A stretch of DNA of 64,000 bases from Leyella stercorea (GTDB lineage: Bacteria; Bacteroidota; Bacteroidia; Bacteroidales; Bacteroidaceae): NCBI RefSeq assembly GCF_021531355.1, contig NZ_JADYTS010000005.1:24623-88622 (forward strand), read 5' to 3'. A model generated the notes under the pieces. The model did not search any database. It was not told where the DNA came from and saw only the letters and a program-made list of their open reading frames with translations. Shown piece by piece: positions 1-7,935 of this stretch. The position numbers were made by a program, and so were the translations under genes. Within the stretch, counting starts at the first letter, position 1. Each line of letters opens with the position of its first letter.

Positions 1-900
1 CACGATGATGTAGAACAGAACGAACAGGCACAGACCCATCACTATCGGACCGCGCCACTGCGAGTATACCTGACGTTCGGTGCCGTTGACGGTCTTCACC
101 TTCTCGGTGTTGTACTTCTCGCTCACATCCGCCTTAGCGTTATGATACGACATAGGCATCGAGGCGATAATCTCGAGATAGTTCTGGTCGCCATTGACAA
201 ATATGTTGTGCTGTATCTCGTTGTATCGCTGCATGGCATAATCGTTCACCTTCTTGAGGCGTTGCGATATGCGCTGGTAGTGCTCGTTGTCCTTCTGCAC
301 CGAGGCGCGCACATTGGTGAGATTGCGGCACAGGGCTGTAGCGTAGGCAAGGCACGCCTTGCGGTCGGCCTGACCTGCCTCGTCGAGCATGAAGGGCAGC
401 TGTCGCTGCTTGCCGTTCTTGTCGAGCACGAATTTCGGAGCCTTTGCCTTGCCGTTCTTGATGTCCTGCTGCATCTTGAGCGACGGTGGAATGTTGCTCA
501 GCGTCTCCATAAGATACTGATAGCGTGCTATCTCGGCATCCATACGCTTCATGATGCGGTCGTAGGGCATGCGTCGCTTGCTGAACTCGCGATACAGTTC
601 GGTGGCTTCATGGCATGCGTATGTCATGTCGAACGTGAAGTCCTGCTTCTGCGAGTAGAGCATCAGCGCAATCTGGTCGCTGCGCTGCATGAGCGAAATC
701 ATCTGCTTGTGCTGCTGTTGGTTGTACACGGCATAGCGCGCCATGTTCTGTCGTTGTTCGTTGAACGATGTCTCCAACTCGGCACGCAGCACTGAGAGTG
801 TCGACTTCAGATTTTTCTCCTTCAGCACAGCACCGGTGTTTATTGTCACGCATAGCATGATGATAAGACACAGCACGCGCCTTATAGTTTTTGTTGTCAT
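1..900 (-). CDS. MscS-like mechanosensitive channel, N-terminal part (cut by window edge)
   Basis: The frame opens with an ATG at 898-900 and runs off the window, leaving about 300 residues. It begins with a cleavable-looking signal (RRVLCLIIMLCVTINTGA), followed by a long, charged, mainly helical periplasmic region with segments such as KEKNLKSTLSVLRAEL and SDQIALMLYSQKQDFTFDMTY. The first membrane segment (WRGPIVMGLCLFVLFYIIV) starts just as the sequence ends. This layout matches large Bacteroidales proteins annotated as mechanosensitive ion channels, where the MscS pore lies further C-terminal. The pore domain is not visible, so the family call rests on recall of the N-terminal region. A possible -7 box (TAAATTTG on the minus strand) lies at 958-965. 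Confidence 0.6.
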   Translation of the reverse strand, partial: MTTKTIRRVLCLIIMLCVTINTGAVLKEKNLKSTLSVLRAELETSFNEQRQNMARYAVYNQQQHKQMISLMQRSDQIALMLYSQKQDFTFDMTYACHEATELYREFSKRRMPYDRIMKRMDAEIARYQYLMETLSNIPPSLKMQQDIKNGKAKAPKFVLDKNGKQRQLPFMLDEAGQADRKACLAYATALCRNLTNVRASVQKDNEHYQRISQRLKKVNDYAMQRYNEIQHNIFVNGDQNYLEIIASMPMSYHNAKADVSEKYNTEKVKTVNGTERQVYSQWRGPIVMGLCLFVLFYIIV

Positions 901-978
901 ATAATAATTGCTTGTTTTTCTTACCTTTTACGTTGTAGGGAATGTTGCTCGAACATGCAAATTTATAGTATTTTTCTC

Positions 979-1056
979 AAAAAAAAGACCTGCTTGCCAT
1001 ATTTTTAGCCGTGTAGTCAGTCAACGACGGTTTAAAATATGCCAGCAGGCCTTTTT
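979..1056. terminator. Long bidirectional terminator hairpin
   Basis: The arms AAGACCTGCTTGCCATATTTT and AAAATATGCCAGCAGGCCTT pair with a few mismatches around a loop of about 30 bases. A run of T follows in both directions (T8 on the minus strand). It lies between the HU-like gene and the channel gene and would end leftward transcription of the former. Confidence 0.75.
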
Positions 1057-1097
1057 GTTCAATTAATATTTATGTCGTATGTCATGTGTGTTGAGGC

Positions 1098-1565
1098 TTA
1101 CTCGCCAACAACCACAGCTTCGTCCTCATTCAGGGTTTGCTGTTCCTTGCCCTTTAGGCTTTCATAGCTGTCAGCCTCCTTCACCTTCAGTCCGGCAAGA
1201 AGAGCCTTGACGTGGTTGCCGTTGGCATCGATAGTGGTCTCGGGCATGAAAAGCACACGCGAACCAATTATATCCGAAGTGCTGAACTCCTTGGCGCTGG
1301 TGGCACCCTTTGAGCGTAGAGCCACCTTAAACGAACCAATGCCGTCAATCTTCACCTTGTTGCCACGCTGCAACTCCTGACGTATCACCTCCGAAAGTTC
1401 GGTCAGTACAGCTACGATGTCCGACTTCTTTACGGTACTGTTGTTCTGCATCACCTCTGCGAGTTCCTTGATGCTTACGGTCTCACGATAAGTAGCGCGA
1501 GCATAATACTTTCCGTTAGTCTCACCCTTACGATTGCTCTGATAGATCTTGAAATTTACTGCCAT
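1098..1565 (-). CDS. HU-family (HU-HIG type) DNA-binding protein
   Basis: The 155-residue product begins MAVNFKIYQSNRKGETNGKY, typical of the Bacteroidales HU-related family. The HU fold covers roughly residues 25-125. It includes SDIVAVLTELSEVIRQEL in the helical part, then GNKVKIDGIGSFKVALRSKG leading into the DNA-binding arms. A short acidic C-terminal tail (TLNEDEAVVVGE) is unlike classical 90-residue HU. These proteins are nucleoid-associated DNA-binding proteins, but the role of this variant is not known. It is a single-gene unit with a -7 box (TACCTTTG) at 1730-1737 and a strong terminator downstream. The leader just before the start holds a TTAAGTGTTAAATGTTAA-like simple repeat (about 1576-1604). 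Confidence 0.88.
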   Translation of the reverse strand: MAVNFKIYQSNRKGETNGKYYARATYRETVSIKELAEVMQNNSTVKKSDIVAVLTELSEVIRQELQRGNKVKIDGIGSFKVALRSKGATSAKEFSTSDIIGSRVLFMPETTIDANGNHVKALLAGLKVKEADSYESLKGKEQQTLNEDEAVVVGE

Positions 1566-1729
1566 AATTCTTCAATGTTAAGTGTTAAATGTTAATTGTT
1601 AAGTGTTTTGTGTTTGTGTTTTTCTTGGTAGAGCACGAGTAGTGCGGACTTAGTCGACATCAGTCCGGCGGATGCATCCATTTTGTATGCTCTGCCTTTC
1701 AGCAATCAGTATGTTTCTGATTACGTTTG

Positions 1730-1737
1730 CAAAGGTA
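1730..1737 (-). promoter_or_regulatory. Bacteroidetes -7 box for the HU-like gene
   Basis: The minus strand reads TACCTTTG, matching TAnnTTTG. A CAAG (CTTG on the minus strand) about 20 bases upstream is a poor -33 match. The box lies about 165 bases before the start codon and overlaps the 3' flank of the PatB-like gene. Confidence 0.45.
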
Positions 1738-1790
1738 TAAACTGGCGCAAGCGATGTCAAGTGTTTGGCAGTATTTTTTTGAAAAAGTTT

Positions 1791-2954
1791 TTATTTCAGC
1801 CCTTCTACGATTCTCTTCACTCCCTCTACGAGCCTTTCTCGTGGGCACGCCATATTGATGCGGATGAAGTGTTCGCCTTCTCGTCCGTACATGCTTCCGG
1901 CATTCACCCATACCTTGTGCTCTCGTAGCAGTCGTTCTTCTATTTCTTCAGATGTCTCGTCTATCGCCGAGCAGTCTACCCATGCCAGATAGGTGCCTTC
2001 CATGCGCATTACGGGCAGATGTGGCAGGGCTTCAGCCATGTGCTGTAGCAGCCATTCGTAGTTGGCGGTGATGTACTGGCGCAGTCCGTTGAGCCATTCC
2101 TCGCCTCCGTCGGTGTATGCCGCCATAAGCGCTTCTACTCCGAACGGATTGACATCGCACACCTCGTTGATGTTGATGGCACGGTCGATGCGCTCGCGCA
2201 CCTGGGTGTCGCGGCATACGATGTTGGCTATTTGCAGACCGGCTATGTTGAACGCCTTCGACGGCGAGCAGCAGGTTATTGAGCCGTGACTCAGCTCGTT
2301 GGGCAGCGACCCGAACGGTGTGTACTTATTGTCATGTAGTGTCAGCTCGCAGTGTATCTCGTCCGACACTACGCGCACGCCGTGCTTGCAGCACAGCTCA
2401 GCCACACGTGTCAGTTCTGAGCGTGTCCACACACGTCCGCCGGGATTGTGCGGATTGCACAGCAGCAGGAGTCGGGCACGCTCGTGCGACAGCTTTTTGT
2501 CCAAATCGTCAAAGTCAATCTCATAGCGCAGCTTCTCCTTATTATATATAAGGGCATTCGATACTATTTCGCAGCCGTTGTTGCGTATGCTCGAATAGAA
2601 GCAGTTGTACACCGGGCCCTGCACTATCACCTGGTCGCCCGGCAGCGTGAGCGCCTTGATGACGGCTGATATGGCGGGCACTACGCCCGACGTGTATATG
2701 ATGTCAGACGGAGTGAAGTGCCATTGGTGACGGCTTGCAAACCATCGGCACACCGCCTCGTAGTAGGCATCGGGCACACGTGTGTATCCGAATATGCCGT
2801 GAGCCACCCGGCGCTGCAACGCCTCGGTTATGGCGGGATAGGTCTCGAAGTCCATGTCTGCCACCCAGAGGGGTATGACATCGTCCGACGGAGCCGAGTC
2901 CCACTTGTAGGAATTGGTGTGACGGCGGGATGGCGCAGAAAGCTTATAACTCAT
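1791..2954 (-). CDS. PatB/MalY-type PLP-dependent C-S lyase (cystathionine beta-lyase-like)
   Basis: The 387-residue product is a full-length fold-type I aminotransferase-like enzyme. Visible marks are IPLWVADMDFETYP near residue 27, GYTRVPDAYYEAV near 56, CNPHNPGGRVW near 166, SDEIHCEL near 197 and the PLP lysine in SPSKAFNIAGLQ near 234. WVADMDF and SDEIHCEL are characteristic of the PatB/MalY subgroup, which cleaves C-S bonds in cystathionine or cysteine conjugates to give pyruvate, ammonia and a thiol. Some members act as aminotransferases or regulators, so the substrate is inferred. The gene stands alone, with no sulfur-metabolism neighbours. Confidence 0.88.
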   Translation of the reverse strand: MSYKLSAPSRRHTNSYKWDSAPSDDVIPLWVADMDFETYPAITEALQRRVAHGIFGYTRVPDAYYEAVCRWFASRHQWHFTPSDIIYTSGVVPAISAVIKALTLPGDQVIVQGPVYNCFYSSIRNNGCEIVSNALIYNKEKLRYEIDFDDLDKKLSHERARLLLLCNPHNPGGRVWTRSELTRVAELCCKHGVRVVSDEIHCELTLHDNKYTPFGSLPNELSHGSITCCSPSKAFNIAGLQIANIVCRDTQVRERIDRAININEVCDVNPFGVEALMAAYTDGGEEWLNGLRQYITANYEWLLQHMAEALPHLPVMRMEGTYLAWVDCSAIDETSEEIEERLLREHKVWVNAGSMYGREGEHFIRINMACPRERLVEGVKRIVEGLK

Positions 2955-2977
2955 AATACATAATAAATATTTAAAGA

Positions 2978-3339
2978 TTATTTTGTGATAATATAACTGG
3001 CTATAATGACAAATATTGTTGGAAGTAAACTAGCTATCAACGACTTGATTAAAGGTATGTTTTCTCTGATATACAAAATTGTTATTAACATATAATACAT
3101 TACAAACCAACACTGCAACCATTTTTCTAATCTTTTCCATAATTTTTATTTTTTATAAAACAATATAAAAGTACTGAAATAAGCAAAGACAACAATAACA
3201 ACAATAGTATTATCATCTGATTTTTAATATACATAGAACCTATACCCAAACAACACGTTGTAGGTAACAGCAACAAGAATAGTGTTACAGGACTTGTGAG
3301 TGGTTCCTTTAAAGGAGAAAAAAATTTAGGCATCATCAT
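2978..3339 (-). pseudogene. Small membrane protein interrupted by an apparent frameshift
   Basis: The first frame (3339-3127) gives 70 residues starting MMMPKFFSPLKEPLTSP, with two hydrophobic stretches (TLFLLLLPTTCCLGIG and MIILLLLLLSLLISVLLYCF), and stops after IKNKNYGKD. In another frame, reading continues as LWKRLEKWLQCWFVMYYM and on to two further hydrophobic stretches, stopping at 2978. Adding one A in the A-rich tract near 3140-3150 would join both into a four-helix protein of about 118 residues. I do not recognise the family. The surrounding sequence is much richer in A+T than the rest of the window, which suggests acquired or decaying DNA. The alternative is a genuine 70-residue protein with an unrelated downstream frame, or a sequencing error. 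Confidence 0.5.
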
Positions 3340-3598
3340 AATCTTACCTTTTATTATTACACAATCAAACTATTACACAATTATCTTTCAGGAAATATAT
3401 GGTTAGCACATATTAGTCGTACAATATTCAATATATCCTTGATATTCATTTGCATTGATACAACATGAAAATCTATAAGATGTGGAAAAGGTACATATAA
3501 AATATGAGAAAATCACTTATTTAACGAAAACAATTTCATATTTTTATTTTCAAATTCTAAAATAAAAAACTTAGTAACATTATATTACCATTTACCGT
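3340..3598. other. AT-rich intergenic stretch, no gene seen
   Basis: No frame of useful length and no clear promoter or RNA is visible. Together with the frameshifted gene beside it, this is the most A+T-rich part of the window. Confidence 0.6.
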
Positions 3599-3623
3599 CC
3601 CCACAATATATAATATTGCGGGG
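3599..3623 (-). terminator. Hairpin after the DUF3737 gene
   Basis: CCCCACAATAT and ATATTGCGGGG pair with one mismatch around a 3-base loop, 25 bases past the stop codon. There is no clear T-run after it on the minus strand, so terminator function is likely but not certain. Confidence 0.5.
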
Positions 3624-3647
3624 ATGGTATGGCTATTTCATAATCAA

Positions 3648-4490
3648 TTATCGTGTCAGAATCTGGCAGTCGGCAGGCTGCTTAATGTTCTTGTCGATTA
3701 TTACTTCGCCTATGCTGTCTGCCACGATTTTGCCCGATGTAGGGTTCTTTATGCTCTTGATGTGTCCGCGTATGTCCGCCTGGAGAGTGGAATATTCGAA
3801 GGCTCGGTCGCATTCGGGGTCGAAGGTGCAGTTCTCAAGCACCAGATCCTTGGCGTAGCACAGCGGTTGCTCGCCCGAGATGTGGCAGTTGACCAGTCGC
3901 AGTCCGCGCGAATGCCAACCGAGAAACTCGCCGTTGAGCTCCGAGTCGTACACGGTTACGTTGTCAACCTCCCAGAATGAGTCCTTGGTGTCGATTTTGG
4001 CGTTGTGTATCTCTATGTCACGCGAGTACTGGAAAACGTATTTGGCATCCGACTGCAGTCCGTCGACCTTGATGTTGCGGCAGTGCATGAAGGGATAAGT
4101 GCCCTCGTGCAGCACCACGTTCTCAAGCGTCAGTCCGTCGATGCCCCAGAATGTCTCGTCGGCATCGTTGATTGTGATGTTCTTGAGCGAGAGGTTCTTC
4201 ATTTCGCGGAAGAACTTCGGACCGTTTATTACGCAGTCCTCCATGTGCATGTCGTCCGAATACCAGATAGCAGAACGCGATCCGGGCGCGAAATAGCAGT
4301 TGCGTATGTCCGAACCCTTGACGTGCCACAATGGGTATTTGCCCTCGAAGTAACAGTTGCGGCACACGATGTTGCTACACTCCTTGATGCCCGATTCACC
4401 AAAAGTGATGCGAACGTGGTCGAGCTCCACGTTGTGTATTTCGAAGAGAGGACGCTCTCCGCCGAATACCTTGTTAGTTATCTTTTCCAT
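3648..4490 (-). CDS. DUF3737 family protein (beta-helix-like)
   Basis: About 280 residues, starting MEKITNKVFGGERPLFEIHN. The upstream in-frame extension lies inside the MATE gene and is not used. The protein is a run of short repeats with the pattern NCYFEGKYPLWHV, NCYFAPGSRSAIW, DCVINGPKFFREM and NCHISGEQPLCYA, as expected for a right-handed parallel beta-helix. DUF3737 is widespread in gut Bacteroidetes and Firmicutes and has no established biochemical role that I know of. The start codon overlaps the end of the MATE gene by 13 bases, so the two are probably translationally coupled. Confidence 0.85.
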   Translation of the reverse strand: MEKITNKVFGGERPLFEIHNVELDHVRITFGESGIKECSNIVCRNCYFEGKYPLWHVKGSDIRNCYFAPGSRSAIWYSDDMHMEDCVINGPKFFREMKNLSLKNITINDADETFWGIDGLTLENVVLHEGTYPFMHCRNIKVDGLQSDAKYVFQYSRDIEIHNAKIDTKDSFWEVDNVTVYDSELNGEFLGWHSRGLRLVNCHISGEQPLCYAKDLVLENCTFDPECDRAFEYSTLQADIRGHIKSIKNPTSGKIVADSIGEVIIDKNIKQPADCQILTR

Positions 4491-5884
4491 AATGTCAATT
4501 TTACTAAGAATATCACTCCCCTGAACGTCAGTTCCAGACACATGGCGAGCCATACGCCGCGCAGTCCCATCGACGGTGCGAGCATGGCAGCGAGCGTAAT
4601 GCGTACTCCCCACATCGATATGAGGTTCATCACGCTTGGCGCTATAGTCTTGGCGGCACCCACAAACACTCCGTAGCTGATGATGGCTGCACCGAACATC
4701 GGTTCGGCGAATGCCTCAATGCGCAGCACCTCTACGCCGAGCTGGCGTACCTCTTCCGACGGCGTCATCATAGCCATGGCAAACGGCGAACCCACGTACA
4801 TCACCACGCCCATCACTGTCATTATGCCCATGCCTAATGCCACGCTGAGCCAAGCGAAGCGCTTCATCAGTTCGTATCTTCCGGCACCCATGCTCTGGCC
4901 TACAAGCGTTGTGGCGGCATCGCTCACACCGTAGCCCGGCATATAGCACAGACTCTCCACAATGATGCCAAACGAGTTGGCTGCAATGGCGAAGGTGCCC
5001 AGTGGTGCAATGATTATGGTGGTGACGATATATGCCGAGGTCATGATGGTCTGCTGTATGCCCATCGGCAGTCCGATGTGCAGAGCACGCTTCACCACAT
5101 CCCATGTAGGCAGGAAACGTCCGCTGTCTATCTTCAGCGACAGCTCCTTGTTGCGGAAGCAGAGTATGTACATCGTTATGGATGCTGCAACGAGTTCGGC
5201 TGAAGCCGTGCCTATTGCCGCTCCCACCACTCCCATGCCCGCTCCGGGCAGCGTGAGCGACATGCCCAGCACGTCGACGGTGCGCGTGTGGAAGATGAGG
5301 AAGAAGTTGAACACCACGTCGAGCGACATCATCACCACGCTCATTATGCTCGGCACGAGCATGTTGCCCGAACTGCGTAGCATTCCACTACCGAACATCG
5401 AGAATTGGAATATGGGCAGGGCGGTTGCTACAATGGCAAAATATGCCGACGACGTAGCGTTGATGCTGGCGTTGCCGCCCAACCACGAGGGCAGGAACGG
5501 ACTGATGGCGAGTGCCACTATGCCGATGAGCGCACTCACCACGAGCACCGACATGATGCCTTGGCGCAGTGTGGAACGTGCCTTTGCTGCATCGTTGGCA
5601 CCCAGCTGGTGACTCACCTGTACGTAGAATCCCGCTGCTGCTGCCGAGCACAGACTGCCCAGTAGCCACATTGTGGTTTCTATCAAGCCTATCGCCGCCG
5701 AAGCCTCTGCACCCAGACTGCCCACCATCGACGCATCGATATACTGCATCATCGTCGTTGTGAGCTGCGCCAGAATGGCGGGAGTGGCAAGACTCAGCAC
5801 GAGACGCGCCTGCTCGCCGAGTGTCATCGGCTTGCCCTTGCGTATCATGGCGAGTAGTTGGTCTTTTTGTTTGTTGATTTTCAT
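4478..5884 (-). CDS. MATE family efflux transporter
   Basis: The 468-residue product has about 12 hydrophobic segments in two similar halves. Segments such as LATPAILAQLTTTMMQYIDASMVG near the N terminus and GLPMGIQQTIMTSAYIV after the midpoint are typical of MATE proteins (NorM/DinF group). These exchange Na+ or H+ for cationic drugs or metabolites across the inner membrane. The substrate cannot be told from sequence. The downstream DUF3737 gene overlaps its end, so the two form a two-gene unit. Confidence 0.9.
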   Translation of the reverse strand: MKINKQKDQLLAMIRKGKPMTLGEQARLVLSLATPAILAQLTTTMMQYIDASMVGSLGAEASAAIGLIETTMWLLGSLCSAAAAGFYVQVSHQLGANDAAKARSTLRQGIMSVLVVSALIGIVALAISPFLPSWLGGNASINATSSAYFAIVATALPIFQFSMFGSGMLRSSGNMLVPSIMSVVMMSLDVVFNFFLIFHTRTVDVLGMSLTLPGAGMGVVGAAIGTASAELVAASITMYILCFRNKELSLKIDSGRFLPTWDVVKRALHIGLPMGIQQTIMTSAYIVTTIIIAPLGTFAIAANSFGIIVESLCYMPGYGVSDAATTLVGQSMGAGRYELMKRFAWLSVALGMGIMTVMGVVMYVGSPFAMAMMTPSEEVRQLGVEVLRIEAFAEPMFGAAIISYGVFVGAAKTIAPSVMNLISMWGVRITLAAMLAPSMGLRGVWLAMCLELTFRGVIFLVKLTLWKR

Positions 5885-6039
5885 AGGATCCTAATTTCAC
5901 TGCTAAGTTACAAAAGAATGGCGATATGTGCAACCACGTTAGGCTATTATCCATAATGGAGGTTAGAAAAACAGAAATATATATACTAAGGCACCTGCTG
6001 AAAAATAATTCTTAAACCTTTATGGAATGGAAAATAATA

Positions 6040-6077
6040 GGAGGGTGTGCATTCTAACGATAGAATGCACACCCTCC
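6040..6077. repeat. 38-bp perfect hairpin with the ends of the 175-bp repeat family
   Basis: A perfect 17-bp stem, GGAGGGTGTGCATTCTA and its complement, closes on the 4-base loop ACGA. It sits 31 bases past the rubredoxin stop and could terminate that operon (TATTATTTTCC follows on the minus strand). Its outer ten bases, GGAGGGTGTG, are the same as the ends of the 175-bp elements at 25436 and 26194, and TAG precedes it as it does the copies at 16807 and 25436. Confidence 0.7.
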
Positions 6078-6108
6078 ATAATTAGGAATCTATAGATATG
6101 TTATTGTC

Positions 6109-6273
6109 TTACTCCTCTACTGGAGAGAACTCGTCCTTTCCTACTGAGCAAAGAGGACATTCAAAATCATCGGGAAGATCCTCAAATGGTGTACCTGCCG
6201 GTATGCCAGCTTCTGGCAATCCTACTGCTGGGTCATACTCCCAACCGCATACGTCGCATACATATTTTTTCAT
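6109..6273 (-). CDS. rub: Rubredoxin
   Basis: The 54-residue protein starts [18 protein letters not shown] and ends [16 protein letters not shown]. The two CxxC pairs (CDVCG and CPLCS) hold one iron. Rubredoxin is a small cytoplasmic electron carrier. The gene lies 26 bases after the rubrerythrin gene on the same strand, and rubredoxin is a known electron donor to rubrerythrin, so the pair most likely forms a peroxide-reducing unit. The 38-bp hairpin at 6040-6077 follows it. Confidence 0.95.
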   Translation of the reverse strand: MKKYVCDVCGWEYDPAVGLPEAGIPAGTPFEDLPDDFECPLCSVGKDEFSPVEE

Positions 6274-6299
6274 ATTTCTTTGTTTTTAGGGGTTTATAT

Positions 6300-6839
6300 T
6301 TAGAAATTATCCACATGCACCTCAAAGTAAGCCTTTGGATGTGAGCATGTGGGGCAGATCTCTGGAGCCTCGGTTCCTACTACGATGTGACCGCAGTTGC
6401 GGCATTCCCATACTTTCACCTCGCTCTTCTTGAACACTTCCTGAGCTTCAACGTTGCGCAGGAGAGCACGATAACGCTCTTCGTGACGCTTCTCGATAGC
6501 TGCTACAAGGCGGAATTTCTGTGCCAATTCTTTGAAACCTTCCTCTTCGGCTGTCTTTGCAAAGCCTTCGTACATATCGGTCCACTCGTAGTTCTCGCCT
6601 TCGGCTGCCGCAGCAAGGTTCTCGGCTGTGCTGCCAATGCCGTTAAGCTCCTTAAACCACAACTTAGCATGCTCCTTCTCGTTGTCGGCAGTCTGCTGGA
6701 AGATAGCAGCTATCTGCTCAAAACCGTCCTTCTTAGCACGTGATGCGAAATATGTATATTTATTACGAGCCTGTGATTCACCAGCGAAAGCTGCTGCGAG
6801 GTTCTTTTCTGTCTGTGTGCCTGAATATTTATTTGCCAT
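6300..6839 (-). CDS. rbr: Rubrerythrin
   Basis: The 179-residue protein starts [29 protein letters not shown]. The four-helix diiron domain carries the expected ExxH-type ligands ([31 protein letters not shown]). A C-terminal rubredoxin-like domain has CRNCGH and CPTCSH. Rubrerythrin reduces hydrogen peroxide in anaerobes. It is first in an operon with rubredoxin and has a near-ideal Bacteroidetes promoter (6886-6916), consistent with strong expression. Confidence 0.96.
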   Translation of the reverse strand: MANKYSGTQTEKNLAAAFAGESQARNKYTYFASRAKKDGFEQIAAIFQQTADNEKEHAKLWFKELNGIGSTAENLAAAAEGENYEWTDMYEGFAKTAEEEGFKELAQKFRLVAAIEKRHEERYRALLRNVEAQEVFKKSEVKVWECRNCGHIVVGTEAPEICPTCSHPKAYFEVHVDNF

Positions 6840-6885
6840 AGTCGTATTGTTTTATTTAAAATGTTATTGTTTTCTTTATCTGATG

Positions 6886-6916
6886 CAAAAGTACTGATAA
6901 TTATTAGATTAACAAA
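6886..6916 (-). promoter_or_regulatory. Promoter of the rubrerythrin-rubredoxin operon
   Basis: On the minus strand, TTTG (6916-6913), a 19-base spacer, then TACTTTTG (6893-6886). This is an exact fit to the Bacteroidetes primary sigma consensus, about 47 bases before the start codon. Confidence 0.75.
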
Positions 6917-7028
6917 ATAAATATCGGCAAATGAATAGTATATTTCGGCATGGTGACATATTTTTCCGTTTGGTTTGCTGAAATTTACCATTTGTTTTGT
7001 AATTTTACACTCAAATAACAGATATACT

Positions 7029-7919
7029 ATGACAACAGAAGAACTTAATAGCAAGTATTCCAACGTGTGCAATATGTCACGCGGCAATGGATTCAGGGTG
7101 GAACGGATGCCCGAATTGTTTGATACAAGCGATATAGACGACTGTATGGCGCACGTTCATTCTTTCTATGAGATACTATGGTTTCAGGAAGGAACGGGCG
7201 TTCATACCGTCGATTTCAATGATTATGAAGTGGCTCCAGGCACCATCTTTTTCCTTGCGCCTGGACAGGTGCATCATTTTGACAGGAAAGAGGGCTATAA
7301 AGGTGTGGCTATAAAGATGTGTACCGACCTGATGAAGGACAATCAGTCAGGAGGAAATGTCGACAGTTTTTTCCTGAAGTACAACTCGTTCCATACCTAT
7401 GATTCTACACCCTATTACAAAATAGACGACCGGACTGCACGGATGATTATGCCGTTGGTCGACGACATGGAGGAGGAATCAAGCCACTATGGCGAACTGG
7501 GCAATGTAGATATACTGAAATCCCTGCTCTGCATATTCCTCGTCAAGATACAGAGGTATGGCATACATGAGGATGGCAAAAACCTTGACATGCTTAAGCC
7601 GTCACATCGACTGTTTATCCAGTTCCGCCGTATGGTGGAGGAAGAGTACAATCGTCTTCATACTGTGCAGGAATATGCCGACCGTCTGAATGTGGCTGTA
7701 CGCACACTTAACAAGAGTGTGAATGAATGTTCGGGTAAATCGCCACTCGCCTTTATTAATGAGCGCATCATTCTGGAGGCAAAGCGAATGGCGAAATACA
7801 CCAATATGATGATTAAGGAGATAGCTGCCAGTCTGGGATATGACGATCCTTCCTACTTCGTAAAGCTCTTCAAGCGCCAGACTGGCTTTCTCCCATCAGA
7901 GTTCCGCGACTTGCAGTAA
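7029..7919 (+). CDS. AraC-family transcriptional regulator
   Basis: About 296 residues from the ATG at 7029 (MTTEELNSKYSN). An upstream in-frame ATG at 6975 would add 18 residues, with no support for them. The N-terminal part is a cupin-like sensor (HVHSFYEILWFQEGTGVHTVDF near residue 37, PGTIFFLAPGQVHHF near 71). The last 100 residues form the double helix-turn-helix (YADRLNVAVRTLNKSVNECSG and IKEIAASLGYDDPSYFVKLFKRQTG). Such proteins usually sense a small molecule and control adjacent genes, but its neighbours here are rbr (divergent) and mutS (convergent), so its target is unknown. Confidence 0.9.
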   Translation: MTTEELNSKYSNVCNMSRGNGFRVERMPELFDTSDIDDCMAHVHSFYEILWFQEGTGVHTVDFNDYEVAPGTIFFLAPGQVHHFDRKEGYKGVAIKMCTDLMKDNQSGGNVDSFFLKYNSFHTYDSTPYYKIDDRTARMIMPLVDDMEEESSHYGELGNVDILKSLLCIFLVKIQRYGIHEDGKNLDMLKPSHRLFIQFRRMVEEEYNRLHTVQEYADRLNVAVRTLNKSVNECSGKSPLAFINERIILEAKRMAKYTNMMIKEIAASLGYDDPSYFVKLFKRQTGFLPSEFRDLQ

Positions 7920-7935
7920 CTTTGTCTTCCTATTG

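Noticed and set aside
142..795. Long rightward frame of 217 codons opposite the MscS-like gene
   Set aside because: It is rich in Leu/Val/His with no domain and is the antisense shadow of a convincing leftward protein.
2991..3139. Separate 36-codon gene starting at 3139 (MEKIRKMVAVLV)
   Set aside because: The other frame over the same stretch encodes convincing membrane helices and joins the upstream frame by one base, which is the better explanation.
4491..4613. Longer start for the DUF3737 protein
   Set aside because: The extra 41 residues lie within the MATE gene and are unlike the family; MEKITNKVFGGE is the natural start.
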